Position numbers and translations under genes: made by a program | Part shown: in pieces, positions 24,308 through 32,566 of the stretch | Layout: every line of letters starts with the position of its first letter | How positions within the stretch are numbered: position 1 is the first letter of the stretch | The notes under the pieces: model-generated | What the model was told of the DNA's origin: nothing | What the model saw: only the letters and a program-made list of their open reading frames with translations | The model's database searches: none | Assembly (NCBI GenBank): GCA_963799815.1 | Contig: CAWCYG010000001.1 | Location: 372,001-436,000 of the forward strand | Reading direction: 5' to 3' | DNA: 64,000 nucleotides | DNA from: JBDTSW01 sp963799815 | GTDB taxonomy: Bacteria > Actinomycetota > Thermoleophilia > Solirubrobacterales > 70-9

Positions 24308-24321
24308 ATCGCCTAGCTCCA
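24308..24321 (+). repeat. tRNA-Ala 3'-half remnant R5 (T arm deleted)
   Basis: ATCGC joined to CTAGCTCCA: both ends of the 42-mer remain and the middle 28 nt are gone. Its identity is supported by the tail (24322-24385) with TTTTTTCGGGTTGGTCTGCG and GCCGAAGCCC, which is the clearest copy of the shared tail. Confidence 0.75.
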
Positions 24322-24388
24322 TTTTTTCGGGTTGGTCTGCGTAGGCGCCGAAGCCCTCCCCGAGGGCTCCTGCTTCTCGGGTGTGAGA

Positions 24389-25282
24389 ATGCGCGAGATG
24401 GCAAATGCACGGGAGAATGAGCATGCCACGGATCAAGCGACGGAGACGAATGTGAACGCGGATGCCAATCGCCAGGTCAAGGCGGCCGCACGACAGGCAT
24501 GGGCGCTCGGCGACTACCACCGGTTCGCTAAGGCGACGGTGTGGGAGGTCGGGCCAGTGCTGATCGAGGCGTGCGGAATCTCGCGGGGTCAGCGCGTACT
24601 GGATGTCGCCGCGGGCACCGGGAACACGGCGATACGCGCGGCCCAGGCAGGGGCCGACGTCGTGGCTTCCGACCTCACTCCCGAGAACTTCGAGGCCGGC
24701 CGCCGCGAGGCTGATGCGCAGAACGTCGAGCTCGAGTGGGTGGAGGCCGACGCCGAGACTCTCCCCTTCGCCGCTGGCGAGTTCGACGTCGTCACCTCGT
24801 CGTTCGGCGCGATCTTCGCCCCCAACCATCAGGCGGTGGCCGACGAGATGCTGCGCGTATGCCGGCCCGGGGGCACGATCGGAATGCTCAACTTCACCCC
24901 CGAGGGCCTGATCTCCGACTTCTTCGGCGCGCTCGCCCCCTACATGCCCCCACCCCCCGCGGGAGCGATGCCGCCGCCGCTTTGGGGGAGCGAGGAACAC
25001 GTGCGGGGGCTGTTCGGCGACCGACTCGCCTCGCTGGAGATGACCCGCAGCGAATATGTCGAGCGGGCTGGCAGCCCGCGCGATTACTGCGAGCTCTTCA
25101 GGCAGACGTTCGGGCCGGTGGTCGCGACGTACGCGAGCCTTGCCGACGATCCCGACCGCACGGCAGCGCTCGACCGCGACTTCCTGGACTTCGCGACGCG
25201 TTCAAACCGAGGCGTGCCCGGGGGTCCGGCGGAATACGCCTACGAGTACCTTCTCGTGGTCGCGCGGAAGGGCGACAGGTAG
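24389..25282 (+). CDS. SAM-dependent methyltransferase (class I)
   Basis: A 297-aa Rossmann methyltransferase of the UbiE/Methyltransf_11 type. The SAM motif I is VLDVAAGTGNTAIRAAQAGA (about residues 70-89). Motif II-like VVASDLTPENFEAGR and the acidic EADAETLPFAAGEFDVVTSSFGA follow, then RVCRPGGTIGMLNFTPEG. The substrate is unknown. ATG 24389 and ATG 24398 are both possible; the first 45 residues are charged and poorly conserved. It is the sole gene of the cassette R5-R6. Confidence 0.85.
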   Translation: MREMANARENEHATDQATETNVNADANRQVKAAARQAWALGDYHRFAKATVWEVGPVLIEACGISRGQRVLDVAAGTGNTAIRAAQAGADVVASDLTPENFEAGRREADAQNVELEWVEADAETLPFAAGEFDVVTSSFGAIFAPNHQAVADEMLRVCRPGGTIGMLNFTPEGLISDFFGALAPYMPPPPAGAMPPPLWGSEEHVRGLFGDRLASLEMTRSEYVERAGSPRDYCELFRQTFGPVVATYASLADDPDRTAALDRDFLDFATRSNRGVPGGPAEYAYEYLLVVARKGDR

Positions 25283-25337
25283 GTCCGGCCGCGGACTCGG
25301 GCTTCTCCCCTCCACACCCTCAACATCGGCACCCCGC

Positions 25338-25379
25338 ATCGCACCCAGGAGGTCGGGGGTGCGAGTCCCCCTGGCTTTA
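25338..25379 (+). repeat. tRNA-Ala 3'-half remnant R6
   Basis: 42 nt, 38 identical to the tRNA: T loop TGCGAGT and end TGGCTTTA differ; the GGGGG/CCCCC stem is intact. Preceded by CCCCGC as at R3 and R12. No clear shared tail follows. Confidence 0.9.
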
Positions 25380-25486
25380 TGAGTACTCGCCTGCTTCCGC
25401 CTGCGTGGACTTTGAGGCCGCGCGAGGCGCGACCAGCGCTCAGCCGCCTGTCCTGGCTCTGGCGCCGCGAGCGTAGACTCGCAGCG

Positions 25487-26467
25487 ATGACCTCGTTCGA
25501 CACAGTTCGCGTCGCCGCGGTTCAGGCGACACCGGCGATCCTCGACGCCGAGGCGTCGGTCGAAAAGGCGATCACGCTGCTAGGTCAATGTGCCGATGAC
25601 GGCGTGGAACTGGCCGCGCTACCCGAGGTCTTCGTACCGCTTTATCCGTCCAATGCATGGGCCAAGACCGCACCGTCCTTCTCTGGGTGGGATGCACTGT
25701 GGCAGCGGCTATGGGAGAACTCGGTGGACGTCCCGGGGCCGCTCCTAAGTCGCCTGGTCTCCTTTTGCGCGGAGTCGGGGATCCACGCCACGATCGGGGT
25801 CAATGAGCGCGAGTCCGGGCGCCCGGGAACGATCTACAACACCCTCCTCTACCTTGGGCCCGAGGGCCTGATCGGAAAGCACCGAAAGCTGATGCCGACG
25901 ATGCAGGAGCGCGTTTTCTGGGGCTTCGGCGCCGGTGACGATCTCGCGGTGCACGAGATGCCGTTCGGGAGGGTCGGCGGCTTGCTGTGCTGGGAGAACC
26001 GCATGCCCCTCGCCCGCTACGCCGTGTACAAGGGCGGCGCCCAGATCATCGTTTCGCCGACTGCTGACGACTCGGACGGCTGGCTCGCCACCGTGCGCCA
26101 TGTGGCGATCGAGTCCGGCGCGTTTGTGCTGAGCGTCCCCCAGTACATTCCTGCTGCCGCGTTTCCTCACGACTTTCCCATCCCGTTGCCGGAGGGCAAG
26201 GAGGTCTTCTGCAACGGTGGAGCGGCGATCGTCGATCCGACCTGGGGTGAGGTGATTGCCGGACCGCTCTACGGCGAGGAAGGCATCGTCACCGCCGACT
26301 GCGACCTGCGCCAATGCCTCCGAGCGAAACGCTGGTTCGATGCGGTCGGCCACTACAGCCGCGAGGACGTGCTGGGGCCGGTGGCGCTCACCGACGTGGG
26401 CAACGGCTCAGCGCCGGTGGCGGACGCCCCGCCCAATGGGCTCCAACGAGAGCCTGGCCCGCTCTGA
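25487..26467 (+). CDS. Nitrilase-type carbon-nitrogen hydrolase
   Basis: A 326-aa nitrilase-superfamily enzyme. The catalytic triad is visible: Glu in LAALPEVFVP (about residue 47), Lys in KHRKLMPT (about 132) and Cys in GGLLCWENRMP (about 165). The WEN and EVF contexts match true nitrilases/cyanide-hydrating enzymes of branch 1 rather than amidases, so conversion of a nitrile to acid and ammonia is the best guess. A TAGACT box (25474-25479) ends 7 nt before ATG. First gene of its cassette. Confidence 0.88.
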   Translation: MTSFDTVRVAAVQATPAILDAEASVEKAITLLGQCADDGVELAALPEVFVPLYPSNAWAKTAPSFSGWDALWQRLWENSVDVPGPLLSRLVSFCAESGIHATIGVNERESGRPGTIYNTLLYLGPEGLIGKHRKLMPTMQERVFWGFGAGDDLAVHEMPFGRVGGLLCWENRMPLARYAVYKGGAQIIVSPTADDSDGWLATVRHVAIESGAFVLSVPQYIPAAAFPHDFPIPLPEGKEVFCNGGAAIVDPTWGEVIAGPLYGEEGIVTADCDLRQCLRAKRWFDAVGHYSREDVLGPVALTDVGNGSAPVADAPPNGLQREPGPL

Positions 26468-26489
26468 GCGGCCCGGCTGACCCTGCTCT

Positions 26490-26606
26490 GTGGAGCCCGT
26501 GTTGGTTCGCGTGACGCACATCTACCGGCGTGAGCACGGCGCCTGGAAGATCATCCACCGCCACGCCGACAACCCGGGTCCCGAGACGCGCATGGAGAGG
26601 CCATGA
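26490..26606 (+). pseudogene. C-terminal remnant of an NTF2/SnoaL-like protein
   Basis: 38 codons beginning VEPVLVRVTHIYRREHGAWK then IIHRHADNPGP. The wording RVTHIYRRE..WKIIHRHAD is the last strand pair of DUF4440/NTF2-like proteins; the first two thirds of such a protein are missing. The TGA (26604-26606) overlaps the cupin ATG by 4 nt, so coupling to the cupin was kept after a deletion, as at the lipB start. Confidence 0.6.
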
Positions 26607-27100
26607 GCGGCAACGCCCGACCGATCCACGCGGCGCGGGGAGAGGGCGACTCGCTGCGTAATCCGGTTGCCACTGCGGGGCCGCTCGAGATCAAGGCTCG
26701 CGGCGGGGAGACCGGCGGGGTGCTGACGGCCTGCGAGAGCGTCACGATGCCCGGGGAGGGTCCGCCCCTTCACAAGCACGCGAACGAGGACGAGGCCATG
26801 TACTTCGTCGACGGAGCGTTTCGCCTACGGATCGAAGATGAGGTCATGGACATGGCGCCGGGCTCGTTCGCGTTCGTCCCGCGGGATACATCCCACAGCT
26901 GGCAGAACGTGAGCGAAGGTCAGGCCCACATGCTCTTCGTCTTCACCCCCGCATCGCCCGGGATGGAGCGATTCTTCGAGCGCTTCGCGGAGGTGGACGG
27001 CGAGGGATCGGCTGTGCGGAAGGCCTTTGCGGCGCTCGCGAAGGACGCGGGCATGACGGTCCTGGGTCCGCCGCTGGCGCAGTCCCATCCGCTTCCCTGA
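26603..27100 (+). CDS. Cupin-domain protein
   Basis: A 165-aa single-domain cupin. Motif 1 is PLHKHANEDEAMYFVDGAFR (about residues 54-73) with two His and one Glu for a metal; motif 2 (PGSFAFVPRDTSHSW, about 87-101) supplies the fourth His. A helical C-terminal extension (ERFFERFAEV) follows. Such proteins include small dioxygenases and sugar-binding proteins; the reaction is not predictable. It is coupled to the NTF2 remnant and shares its architecture with the cupin at 36175, in another cassette. Confidence 0.85.
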   Translation: MSGNARPIHAARGEGDSLRNPVATAGPLEIKARGGETGGVLTACESVTMPGEGPPLHKHANEDEAMYFVDGAFRLRIEDEVMDMAPGSFAFVPRDTSHSWQNVSEGQAHMLFVFTPASPGMERFFERFAEVDGEGSAVRKAFAALAKDAGMTVLGPPLAQSHPLP

Positions 27101-27174
27101 GCCCGGTTTCCGTCGCCCATGCAACGCGAGCCGAGGGACCGACCGGCGGCGGGCGAACACGAAAGGCGCTCCGA

Positions 27175-27208
27175 CAGGAGGTCGCCGGCTCGAGTCCGGC
27201 TAGCTCCA
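27175..27208 (+). repeat. tRNA-Ala 3'-half remnant R7
   Basis: CAGGAGGTC, then T arm GCCGG-CTCGAGT-CCGGC, then TAGCTCCA. The anticodon loop is missing. First distal remnant with the GCCGG T stem. Confidence 0.85.
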
Positions 27209-27313
27209 TCTCGATGGTCGCTTGCTTCTGAACGCGCCGCACCCCAGGGTGGGGCCGATTAGTGTGGCCCCCGGTCAACCCCGCAGCGTGAGCGGCTATC
27301 GAAAGGAGAGACT

Positions 27314-27859
27314 GTGCCGGAGGATCTGTTCAGACCGCCGCTCGGCGAGCCGCACCACCACGCCTACGTCGTCGAGAACATCGAGGCCACCGTGAACCGC
27401 CTGGTCGACCAACTCGGCGCCGGGCCGTTCTTCCTCGTCGAGAACGTGCCGCTGGAGAACGTTCTCTCGCGCGGTGAGCCGGCGGAGCTCGTCCACAACT
27501 CAGCCTTCGGCTGCTGCGGCAGAGGCGCGATCGAGCTGATGGAGATCATCAGCTCGGCGCCCGAGCGGGTCGAGGAGCGCTTTTCAGCTCCTCGACCGGG
27601 AATCCACCATGTGGCCTACGTAGTGTCCCCGGCGGAGGTGCTCGAGGTGCGGAAATCGCTCGACGAGCGCGGTCTGCGGCAGTATCTGAGCGCGGAGCTC
27701 GGCGAAACACACAACACCTTCCATGACGCCTCCGCATCGCTGGGACACGACATCGAGATCCATGACGACGTTCCGGGGTTGCGTGATTTCTTCGAGATGG
27801 TCAGCGGCGGCGCCGGGGGCTGGGATGGCTCGGAACCGTTGCGCCCGGTCACGAGCTGA
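27314..27859 (+). CDS. VOC/glyoxalase-family protein
   Basis: A 181-aa vicinal-oxygen-chelate protein: HHHAYVVENIEATVNRLVDQ (N-terminal beta-alpha-beta, His ligand near residue 13) and GIHHVAYVVSPAEVLEVRKS (about 95-115), as in glyoxalase_4 or methylmalonyl-CoA epimerase relatives. Substrate unknown. GTG 27314 is preceded by AGGAGAG (27303-27309). It is followed 40 nt later by an SDR and probably cotranscribed. Confidence 0.75.
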   Translation: MPEDLFRPPLGEPHHHAYVVENIEATVNRLVDQLGAGPFFLVENVPLENVLSRGEPAELVHNSAFGCCGRGAIELMEIISSAPERVEERFSAPRPGIHHVAYVVSPAEVLEVRKSLDERGLRQYLSAELGETHNTFHDASASLGHDIEIHDDVPGLRDFFEMVSGGAGGWDGSEPLRPVTS

Positions 27860-27899
27860 TAATCGCCTGGCCACAGAGGTCACCGACCGAGGGAGATGC

Positions 27900-28703
27900 A
27901 TGGGTGCTCAATGGAATGATGGACGACGCTTCGAGGGAAGGGTGGCGGTGGTCACCGGGGGTGGGGGGACGCTCGGCGGGGCCGTCGCCAGGGGCTTCGG
28001 TTCGGAGGGCGCCTCGGTTGCGATCGGCTATCGCTCCTCTCGCTCCCAGGCTGAGGAGGTCGTGGCGGAAGTCGAGGGCCGGGGCGGGCAGGCCCACTCC
28101 GGGCGCCTCGACGTCACGGATCAGGACTCGGTCGACGCGTTCGTCGCCGACATCGTGGAGCGCTACGGTCGGTTGGACGTCCTCGTCAACGCCGCCGGGC
28201 GCCTCGACGAGGCGGACACGGTGAGATTCAGCGAGCTGGACGCAGCCGCGGCGAGCGCCCTCCTCCAGGTTGACGTGATCGGGGCGATGCGGATGTGTCA
28301 GGCGGTGAGGCCGATGATGCTCAAAGGTGGCGGCGGTGCCATCGTCAACTTCTCGAGCACCTACGGGAACGGGATCAACCCTGACAACGCGATCAACTTC
28401 GTCCCCGTCACCTATTCCACCGCGAAGGGAGCGATCCGCGGCTTCACCACCACGCTTGCCCGGGACCTGGCCCCGGAGATTCGCGTAAACGCGCTTGCCC
28501 CCGGGCCAATCTCAGGCGAATGGGAAACCGCGTGGGGAGTCTCGACGGAGCACATCGATGAGGCGATAGCGATGAACCCATTGAAGCGTTTCGGAAAGCC
28601 GGAGGAGATCGCCGAGACCGTCCTGTTCTTAGCTTCGGACGGGGCCGGGTACATCACCGGTCAGGTGATCCACGTGGATGGCGGCTGGGTGGTGGCCGGG
28701 TAG
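27900..28703 (+). CDS. Short-chain dehydrogenase/reductase (SDR)
   Basis: A 267-aa classical SDR. The cofactor motif is TGGGGTLGGAVARG (about residues 19-32), NAAG is at about 100, the catalytic Ser in NFSSTYG and the YSTAKG Tyr/Lys pair at about 175. R-SSRS after strand 2 suggests NADP(H). ATG 27900 follows GGGAG. The stop codon TAG (28701-28703) is the first three bases of a tRNA-Ala acceptor remnant, so the gene ends inside the repeat. Confidence 0.9.
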   Translation: MGAQWNDGRRFEGRVAVVTGGGGTLGGAVARGFGSEGASVAIGYRSSRSQAEEVVAEVEGRGGQAHSGRLDVTDQDSVDAFVADIVERYGRLDVLVNAAGRLDEADTVRFSELDAAAASALLQVDVIGAMRMCQAVRPMMLKGGGGAIVNFSSTYGNGINPDNAINFVPVTYSTAKGAIRGFTTTLARDLAPEIRVNALAPGPISGEWETAWGVSTEHIDEAIAMNPLKRFGKPEEIAETVLFLASDGAGYITGQVIHVDGGWVVAG

Positions 28704-28708
28704 CTCCA
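28701..28708 (+). repeat. Possible minimal tRNA-Ala remnant R8
   Basis: Only TAGCTCCA remains, preceded by CCGGG. Eight bases can occur by chance. It is listed because it has the same orientation, is followed by T like nearly all the others, and falls at the expected gene-end position between R7 and R9. Confidence 0.4.
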
Positions 28709-28801
28709 TCGAGAAAGGGCCCGCAACTACGCGCGTGCTCGGCGCGGCACGAGCTTGTTCATCGTGGATCGGACCTCGGAGCCTAAGCTCACGAGCCGAC
28801 C

Positions 28802-30388
28802 ATGCATGAGACCGAGCTCCTGATCCTCGGCCTATGCGTCGCGATCCCGCTGCTGAGCGTGATCGCGCGCCTGCTCGACATCCCGTACCCGATCGTGCTC
28901 GTCCTCGGGGCGATCCCCATCGGCTACCTGCCCGGCGTCCCCAACGTCGAGCTCCAGCCCGACCTGGTCCTGGTGATCTTCCTGCCGCCGCTGCTCTACG
29001 TGGCCGCCTTTTTCGCCGATCTGCGGGCGCTGCGCGCCGACGCCCGCGCGTTGTCGCTGACCTCGATCGGACTGGTGCTGCTCACGACCTGCGCGGTCGG
29101 GGCCGTCAGCCACGAGCTCATAGGCCTACCGTGGGCCGTCGCCTTCGCGCTCGGCGCCATCGTCTCGCCGACCGATCCCGTCGCCGCGACCGCGATCGCG
29201 CGGCAGCTCGGCGCCCCGCGGCGACTCGTCAACATGATCGAGGGCGAGAGCCTCGTCAACGATGCCTCGGCGCTGATCGCATACCGGGTCGCGGTCGCCG
29301 CCGCGATCGGCGGCAGCTTCTCGCTGTTCGACGCCAGCGTGGACTTCGTCGTGGCGGTGCTGGGTGGGATCGTCGTGGGGCTGGTCGTGGGTGCCGTGAT
29401 CGCCGAGGTTCGGCGGCGCCTCGACGACGTCCCGGTCGAGATCACGATCTCGATCTTCAGCGGCTTCGCGGCCTACTTTCCAGCCGAGCAGCTCGGCGTC
29501 TCGGGCGTGCTCGCTGCGGTTACGACCGGGCTCTACCTCGGCTGGCTTGCGCCCCAGATCTCGACCGCCCAGATGCGGATCCAGGGGTTCGCCGTATGGG
29601 AGCTGATCGTCTACCTCCTCAACGCCGTGCTGTTCGTGCTCATCGGGCTTCAGCTCCCGAGCATCCTCGACGCGGTCTCTGGGATCGACGAGGTCACCCT
29701 CGCCGGGTACGCGCTGGCGACGATCGGCGTCGTCGTCGGGATGCGGTTCCTGTGGGTGTTCACCACTCCGTACGTGCTCCGGGTGCTCGACCGCCGCCCG
29801 AGCCAGGTCGAGCGGCGGGTGGGGGCCGCCCCGCGGGTGGTCATGGCCTGGGCCGGAATGCGCGGCGCTGTCTCGCTCGCGGCGGCGCTCTCGCTCCCGC
29901 TCCAGACCGACGCGGGCGCGCCGTTTCCGGATCGCGATCTGGTGATCTTTCTCGCCTACTGCGTCGTGCTGTTCACGGTCGTCGTCCAGGGGCTGACGCT
30001 GCCGGCGCTGATCCGCCGGCTGGGAGTCGTCGACGACGGCACGGAGGAGGAGGCCGAGGAGCACGCGGCCCGAATCGCGGCCGCCGAGGCGGCGCTCGAG
30101 GAGCTCGACCTGCTCGCCGACGAGGAGTGGGCGCGGGAGGACACCGTCGCGCGAATGCGCGGAATGTACGGATTCCGACGCCGTCGCTTCGCCACCCTGC
30201 GCGGCGACCAGGAAGACGAGGACGGGATCGTCGACCGGTCGCTCGCCTACCAGCGCCTGCTGCGCGGGGTGATCGAGGCCCAGCGGGCGGCGATCGTGCG
30301 GATGCGGAACGAGGGGCTGATCTCGGCGGACGTCATGCGCCGGGTCGAGCGCGACCTCGACCTCGAAGAGTCGCGGCTGGAGATCTGA
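28802..30388 (+). CDS. Na+/H+ antiporter of the CPA1 (NhaP-like) type
   Basis: A 528-aa membrane antiporter with about 12 hydrophobic segments in residues 1-410. CPA1 hallmarks are ALGAIVSPTDPVAATAIARQ (about residues 112-131) and the ion-binding GESLVNDASALIAYR (about 149-163), plus AWAGMRGAVSLAAAL near 350. A ~115-residue charged cytosolic tail (EEEAEEHAARIAAAEAALEE) follows and may regulate activity. It is the only gene of the interval R8-R9. Confidence 0.92.
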   Translation: MHETELLILGLCVAIPLLSVIARLLDIPYPIVLVLGAIPIGYLPGVPNVELQPDLVLVIFLPPLLYVAAFFADLRALRADARALSLTSIGLVLLTTCAVGAVSHELIGLPWAVAFALGAIVSPTDPVAATAIARQLGAPRRLVNMIEGESLVNDASALIAYRVAVAAAIGGSFSLFDASVDFVVAVLGGIVVGLVVGAVIAEVRRRLDDVPVEITISIFSGFAAYFPAEQLGVSGVLAAVTTGLYLGWLAPQISTAQMRIQGFAVWELIVYLLNAVLFVLIGLQLPSILDAVSGIDEVTLAGYALATIGVVVGMRFLWVFTTPYVLRVLDRRPSQVERRVGAAPRVVMAWAGMRGAVSLAAALSLPLQTDAGAPFPDRDLVIFLAYCVVLFTVVVQGLTLPALIRRLGVVDDGTEEEAEEHAARIAAAEAALEELDLLADEEWAREDTVARMRGMYGFRRRRFATLRGDQEDEDGIVDRSLAYQRLLRGVIEAQRAAIVRMRNEGLISADVMRRVERDLDLEESRLEI

Positions 30389-30459
30389 GGGCGCGTTGCG
30401 ATGCTTCGGGTCTGCATCTAGAGGCCCTGCTTCCGAGTGTCCGGCGAAGGGTTGGCCAT

Positions 30460-30514
30460 CGGGCACCAGCCGCGTCCTAGTGCCCAAATCCAAGGCATCC
30501 GCATGCATCCACGG
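30460..30514 (+). repeat. Second conserved element: GGGCAC hairpin plus ATCCGCATGCATCC
   Basis: Inverted repeat GGGCAC (30461-30466)/GTGCCC (30480-30485), followed by AAATCCAAGGCATCC, GCATGCATCCACGG. The same ~55 nt recurs at 33468-33524 and, for the hairpin only, at 40635-40659. It lies 84 nt before remnant R9. Confidence 0.75.
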
Positions 30515-30597
30515 ATAACCGCCGGGCACGAAGTGAGTCAGTTGGGCAGATTTCGCTTGCTAGGCCGCGAGCGCTGGTTCTTGCCTCCAATAGCCGT

Positions 30598-30643
30598 CCT
30601 GGACCGCACCAGGAGGTCGCCGGTTCGAGTCCGGCTAGCTCCA
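30598..30643 (+). repeat. tRNA-Ala 3'-half remnant R9
   Basis: 46 nt including the 5' strand of the anticodon stem: CCTGG-ACCGCA-CCAGG (six-base loop), GCCGG-TTCGAGT-CCGGC T arm and TAGCTCCA. Confidence 0.92.
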
Positions 30644-30726
30644 TTTCATCAAACCCCCTGCTCCGGCGGGGGGACGTTCGCTCGACCGCCACGATCCGCC
30701 TCGCTCTCGCGCGCCAAACTATGGCG

Positions 30727-31476
30727 CTAACTGCTGAGCGCCAACGCCGGGAGCGTCTCGGCGTCGGCGCGAAGCTCGTGCGGTCGATCGGTGCCGATCG
30801 CGTCGGGAGCGAACTCGAGCACGCGGCTCAGGAGCTCAGGGTGGTTGACGGTCCCGGCGTTGACGCTCATTCCGGCGCCCCGCAGGACTTGGACGAGCTT
30901 CTTGGTCAGGAGGAAGTGCTCGACCGAGATTCCGCGCACTCCCGTCCCGAGAGCCCATGAGGCGAGCGCCTCGGGCGCGTAGTCGGCCCAGATCACGAGA
31001 CGGGAGCCGATCCCGTCTGCGGCGGCGACAGCGCATGCCTCGGCATGGAAACTGATCACCTCGACCCGGTCGCGAATCGGCTCCCCGCGAAGCCGCTCGC
31101 AGAGCACCTCGGCCGTACGGCGGGCGAGGGCGGGATCGGCGTGCGCCTTCACCTCGAGCTGGAGGCGGATCGCCTCCGGCACCAGGTCGGTCAGATCCTC
31201 GAGCAGGAGCGGATGCTCCGCCGTCGGCTCTCCCGCGGAGGTACGGATGAGCGCCGATTGGATCTCTTCAGCGGTCCTCTCGTGCGCCCAGCCATCGAGG
31301 GTAGTGCCGAGCGCGAGCAGCGGATCGTGAAGCAGGACCAGCCGATCGTCAGCGGTCAGACAGACGTCGGTCTCGAGGCCCTCTACCGGGCCACTCAGGG
31401 TGTGTCGAAGTGCGGCCGCCGAGGAGTCCGGACCGTAATGGCGGCCGAGCCGATGTGCATATAGCGGGGGCAGCAC
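30727..31476 (-). CDS. Glycerophosphodiester phosphodiesterase-like protein
   Basis: A 249-aa TIM-barrel GDPD-like protein: AHRLGRHYGPDS (about residues 7-18; the usual GxxPENT region is altered to GPDSSAAAL), ETDVCLTADDRLVLLHDPLL (about 35-54) and LQLEVKA (about 105). Metal-binding Glu, Asp, His and Glu/Lys are present, so hydrolysis of glycerophosphodiesters to glycerol 3-phosphate is plausible, but the altered first loop leaves the substrate open. Start GTG 31476. Faces the tRNA remnant R9 with its 3' end. Confidence 0.8.
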   Translation of the reverse strand: MLPPLYAHRLGRHYGPDSSAAALRHTLSGPVEGLETDVCLTADDRLVLLHDPLLALGTTLDGWAHERTAEEIQSALIRTSAGEPTAEHPLLLEDLTDLVPEAIRLQLEVKAHADPALARRTAEVLCERLRGEPIRDRVEVISFHAEACAVAAADGIGSRLVIWADYAPEALASWALGTGVRGISVEHFLLTKKLVQVLRGAGMSVNAGTVNHPELLSRVLEFAPDAIGTDRPHELRADAETLPALALSS

Positions 31477-31588
31477 CGAGGCGATCTCCGATCTACCTTG
31501 AATCGGATCACGAACCGCCCTTAGAGCTGTTAACGCCCTGGAAAGCAGATGTTTTGCTCGCGTGAAGGAAACCGTGTGGGTCTGGGGG

Positions 31589-32500
31589 TCAGCCGAGCGG
31601 GCCGGACCGGAGGGTCCCGATCACACGGGGATGGCCGTCGATCATCGGCGCGTCGATCAGCTGGAACCCCTCGAAGCCCGCATCGCGGGCCATCGCGTCC
31701 AAACCCGTGGCGGTGAAGCCCCAGTAAACGAAGTCATCTCGATCGTAGACCTCGCCTTTCTTGTGGGCCTGGATAACCGTCGAGGCGTCGAGCGTCCGAT
31801 TCGTCGAGCCGTAGGTCTCGAGAAGCACCCGGCCGTCGGCCGAGAGGCGCCGTTGAAGGACCTTGAGTAGGCCCCCTGGGTCGACGACCCGGTGCAGGAT
31901 CCCGAAGCAGAGGATGAAGTCGAACGTTTCCTCGAGCTGGTCGAGATCGAAGGCGTCGAGACGACGGTACTCGACCTTCGAGCGGAGCAACTCCCGGATC
32001 GCCATGAATCCCTCGCCTCCCTCAAGGTCGACACCCCAGCGCGACTGGACCCACACCCTGTATTGCTCGTTGTCGACCGCGACGACCCGCCGCGCCCCAC
32101 GGGCCTCGGCGAGGAAGGCGTAGAAGCCGTCAAAGGTGCCCACGTCGAGCACGCTCGTGCCGCTGAAGTCCTCGGGAAGGGCGGGGATCCGGTAGCGGTG
32201 ATCGCGGGCCACGCCGGGGGTGTAGAGCTCTCTCGACGCGTCGAGCGAGAACGTGTGAAACCAGAGCGGCACGCGCTCCAGAACGGCTCTGGCCGTCTCC
32301 GGATCCGTTTCGATCTTGATCAGATCCGCCACCTGACGCTCGGCGGCGGTTGGTGCGGGAGGGACTTCAAGGGGCGCCTGGCCCTCATCTGGAGAGATCA
32401 CGCTCCCGAGCGCGGCCTCGGCTTCGTCCGGCCTGGGTTCCGTCGCGCTGAGGTCAGATCGGCGTTTACGGTGATGCCGTTTCCTTCGATCGGTTGCCAA
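31589..32500 (-). CDS. Class I methyltransferase (DUF1698/CmoB-like)
   Basis: A 303-aa protein with a basic N-terminal tail (DRRKRHHRKRRSD) and a linker to about residue 60. The methyltransferase domain has VPLWFHTFSLDASRELYTPG, motif I VLDVGTFDGFYAFLAEARGA (about residues 112-131), VAVDNEQYRVWVQ and DFILCFGILHRVVDPGGLL. The HTFxL and GTFDGF wording matches DUF1698 proteins related to tRNA uridine carboxymethyltransferase. The true substrate is unknown. Divergent from the arginase-family gene. Confidence 0.8.
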   Translation of the reverse strand: MATDRRKRHHRKRRSDLSATEPRPDEAEAALGSVISPDEGQAPLEVPPAPTAAERQVADLIKIETDPETARAVLERVPLWFHTFSLDASRELYTPGVARDHRYRIPALPEDFSGTSVLDVGTFDGFYAFLAEARGARRVVAVDNEQYRVWVQSRWGVDLEGGEGFMAIRELLRSKVEYRRLDAFDLDQLEETFDFILCFGILHRVVDPGGLLKVLQRRLSADGRVLLETYGSTNRTLDASTVIQAHKKGEVYDRDDFVYWGFTATGLDAMARDAGFEGFQLIDAPMIDGHPRVIGTLRSGPLG

Positions 32501-32566
32501 ACGAGACTACGCGGAATTGCTCTTCGCACGCCCGATGAAAGGGAGAACCCGGAAGAATTCGAAGAA

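Larger units (their letters stand above)
30389..30726. other. Gene-free interval holding a conserved hairpin and remnant R9
   Basis: About 340 nt between the antiporter and the GDPD gene. It contains the GGGCAC/GTGCCC hairpin element (30460-30514) and R9 (30598-30643). I see no coding capacity beyond shadow frames. Confidence 0.6.

Noticed and set aside
30461..30485. GGGCAC/GTGCCC hairpin as an ordinary transcription terminator
   Set aside because: The loop and about 30 nt of downstream sequence are conserved between copies, the spacing to the tRNA remnant is constant and there is no U-run; a plain terminator would conserve only pairing.
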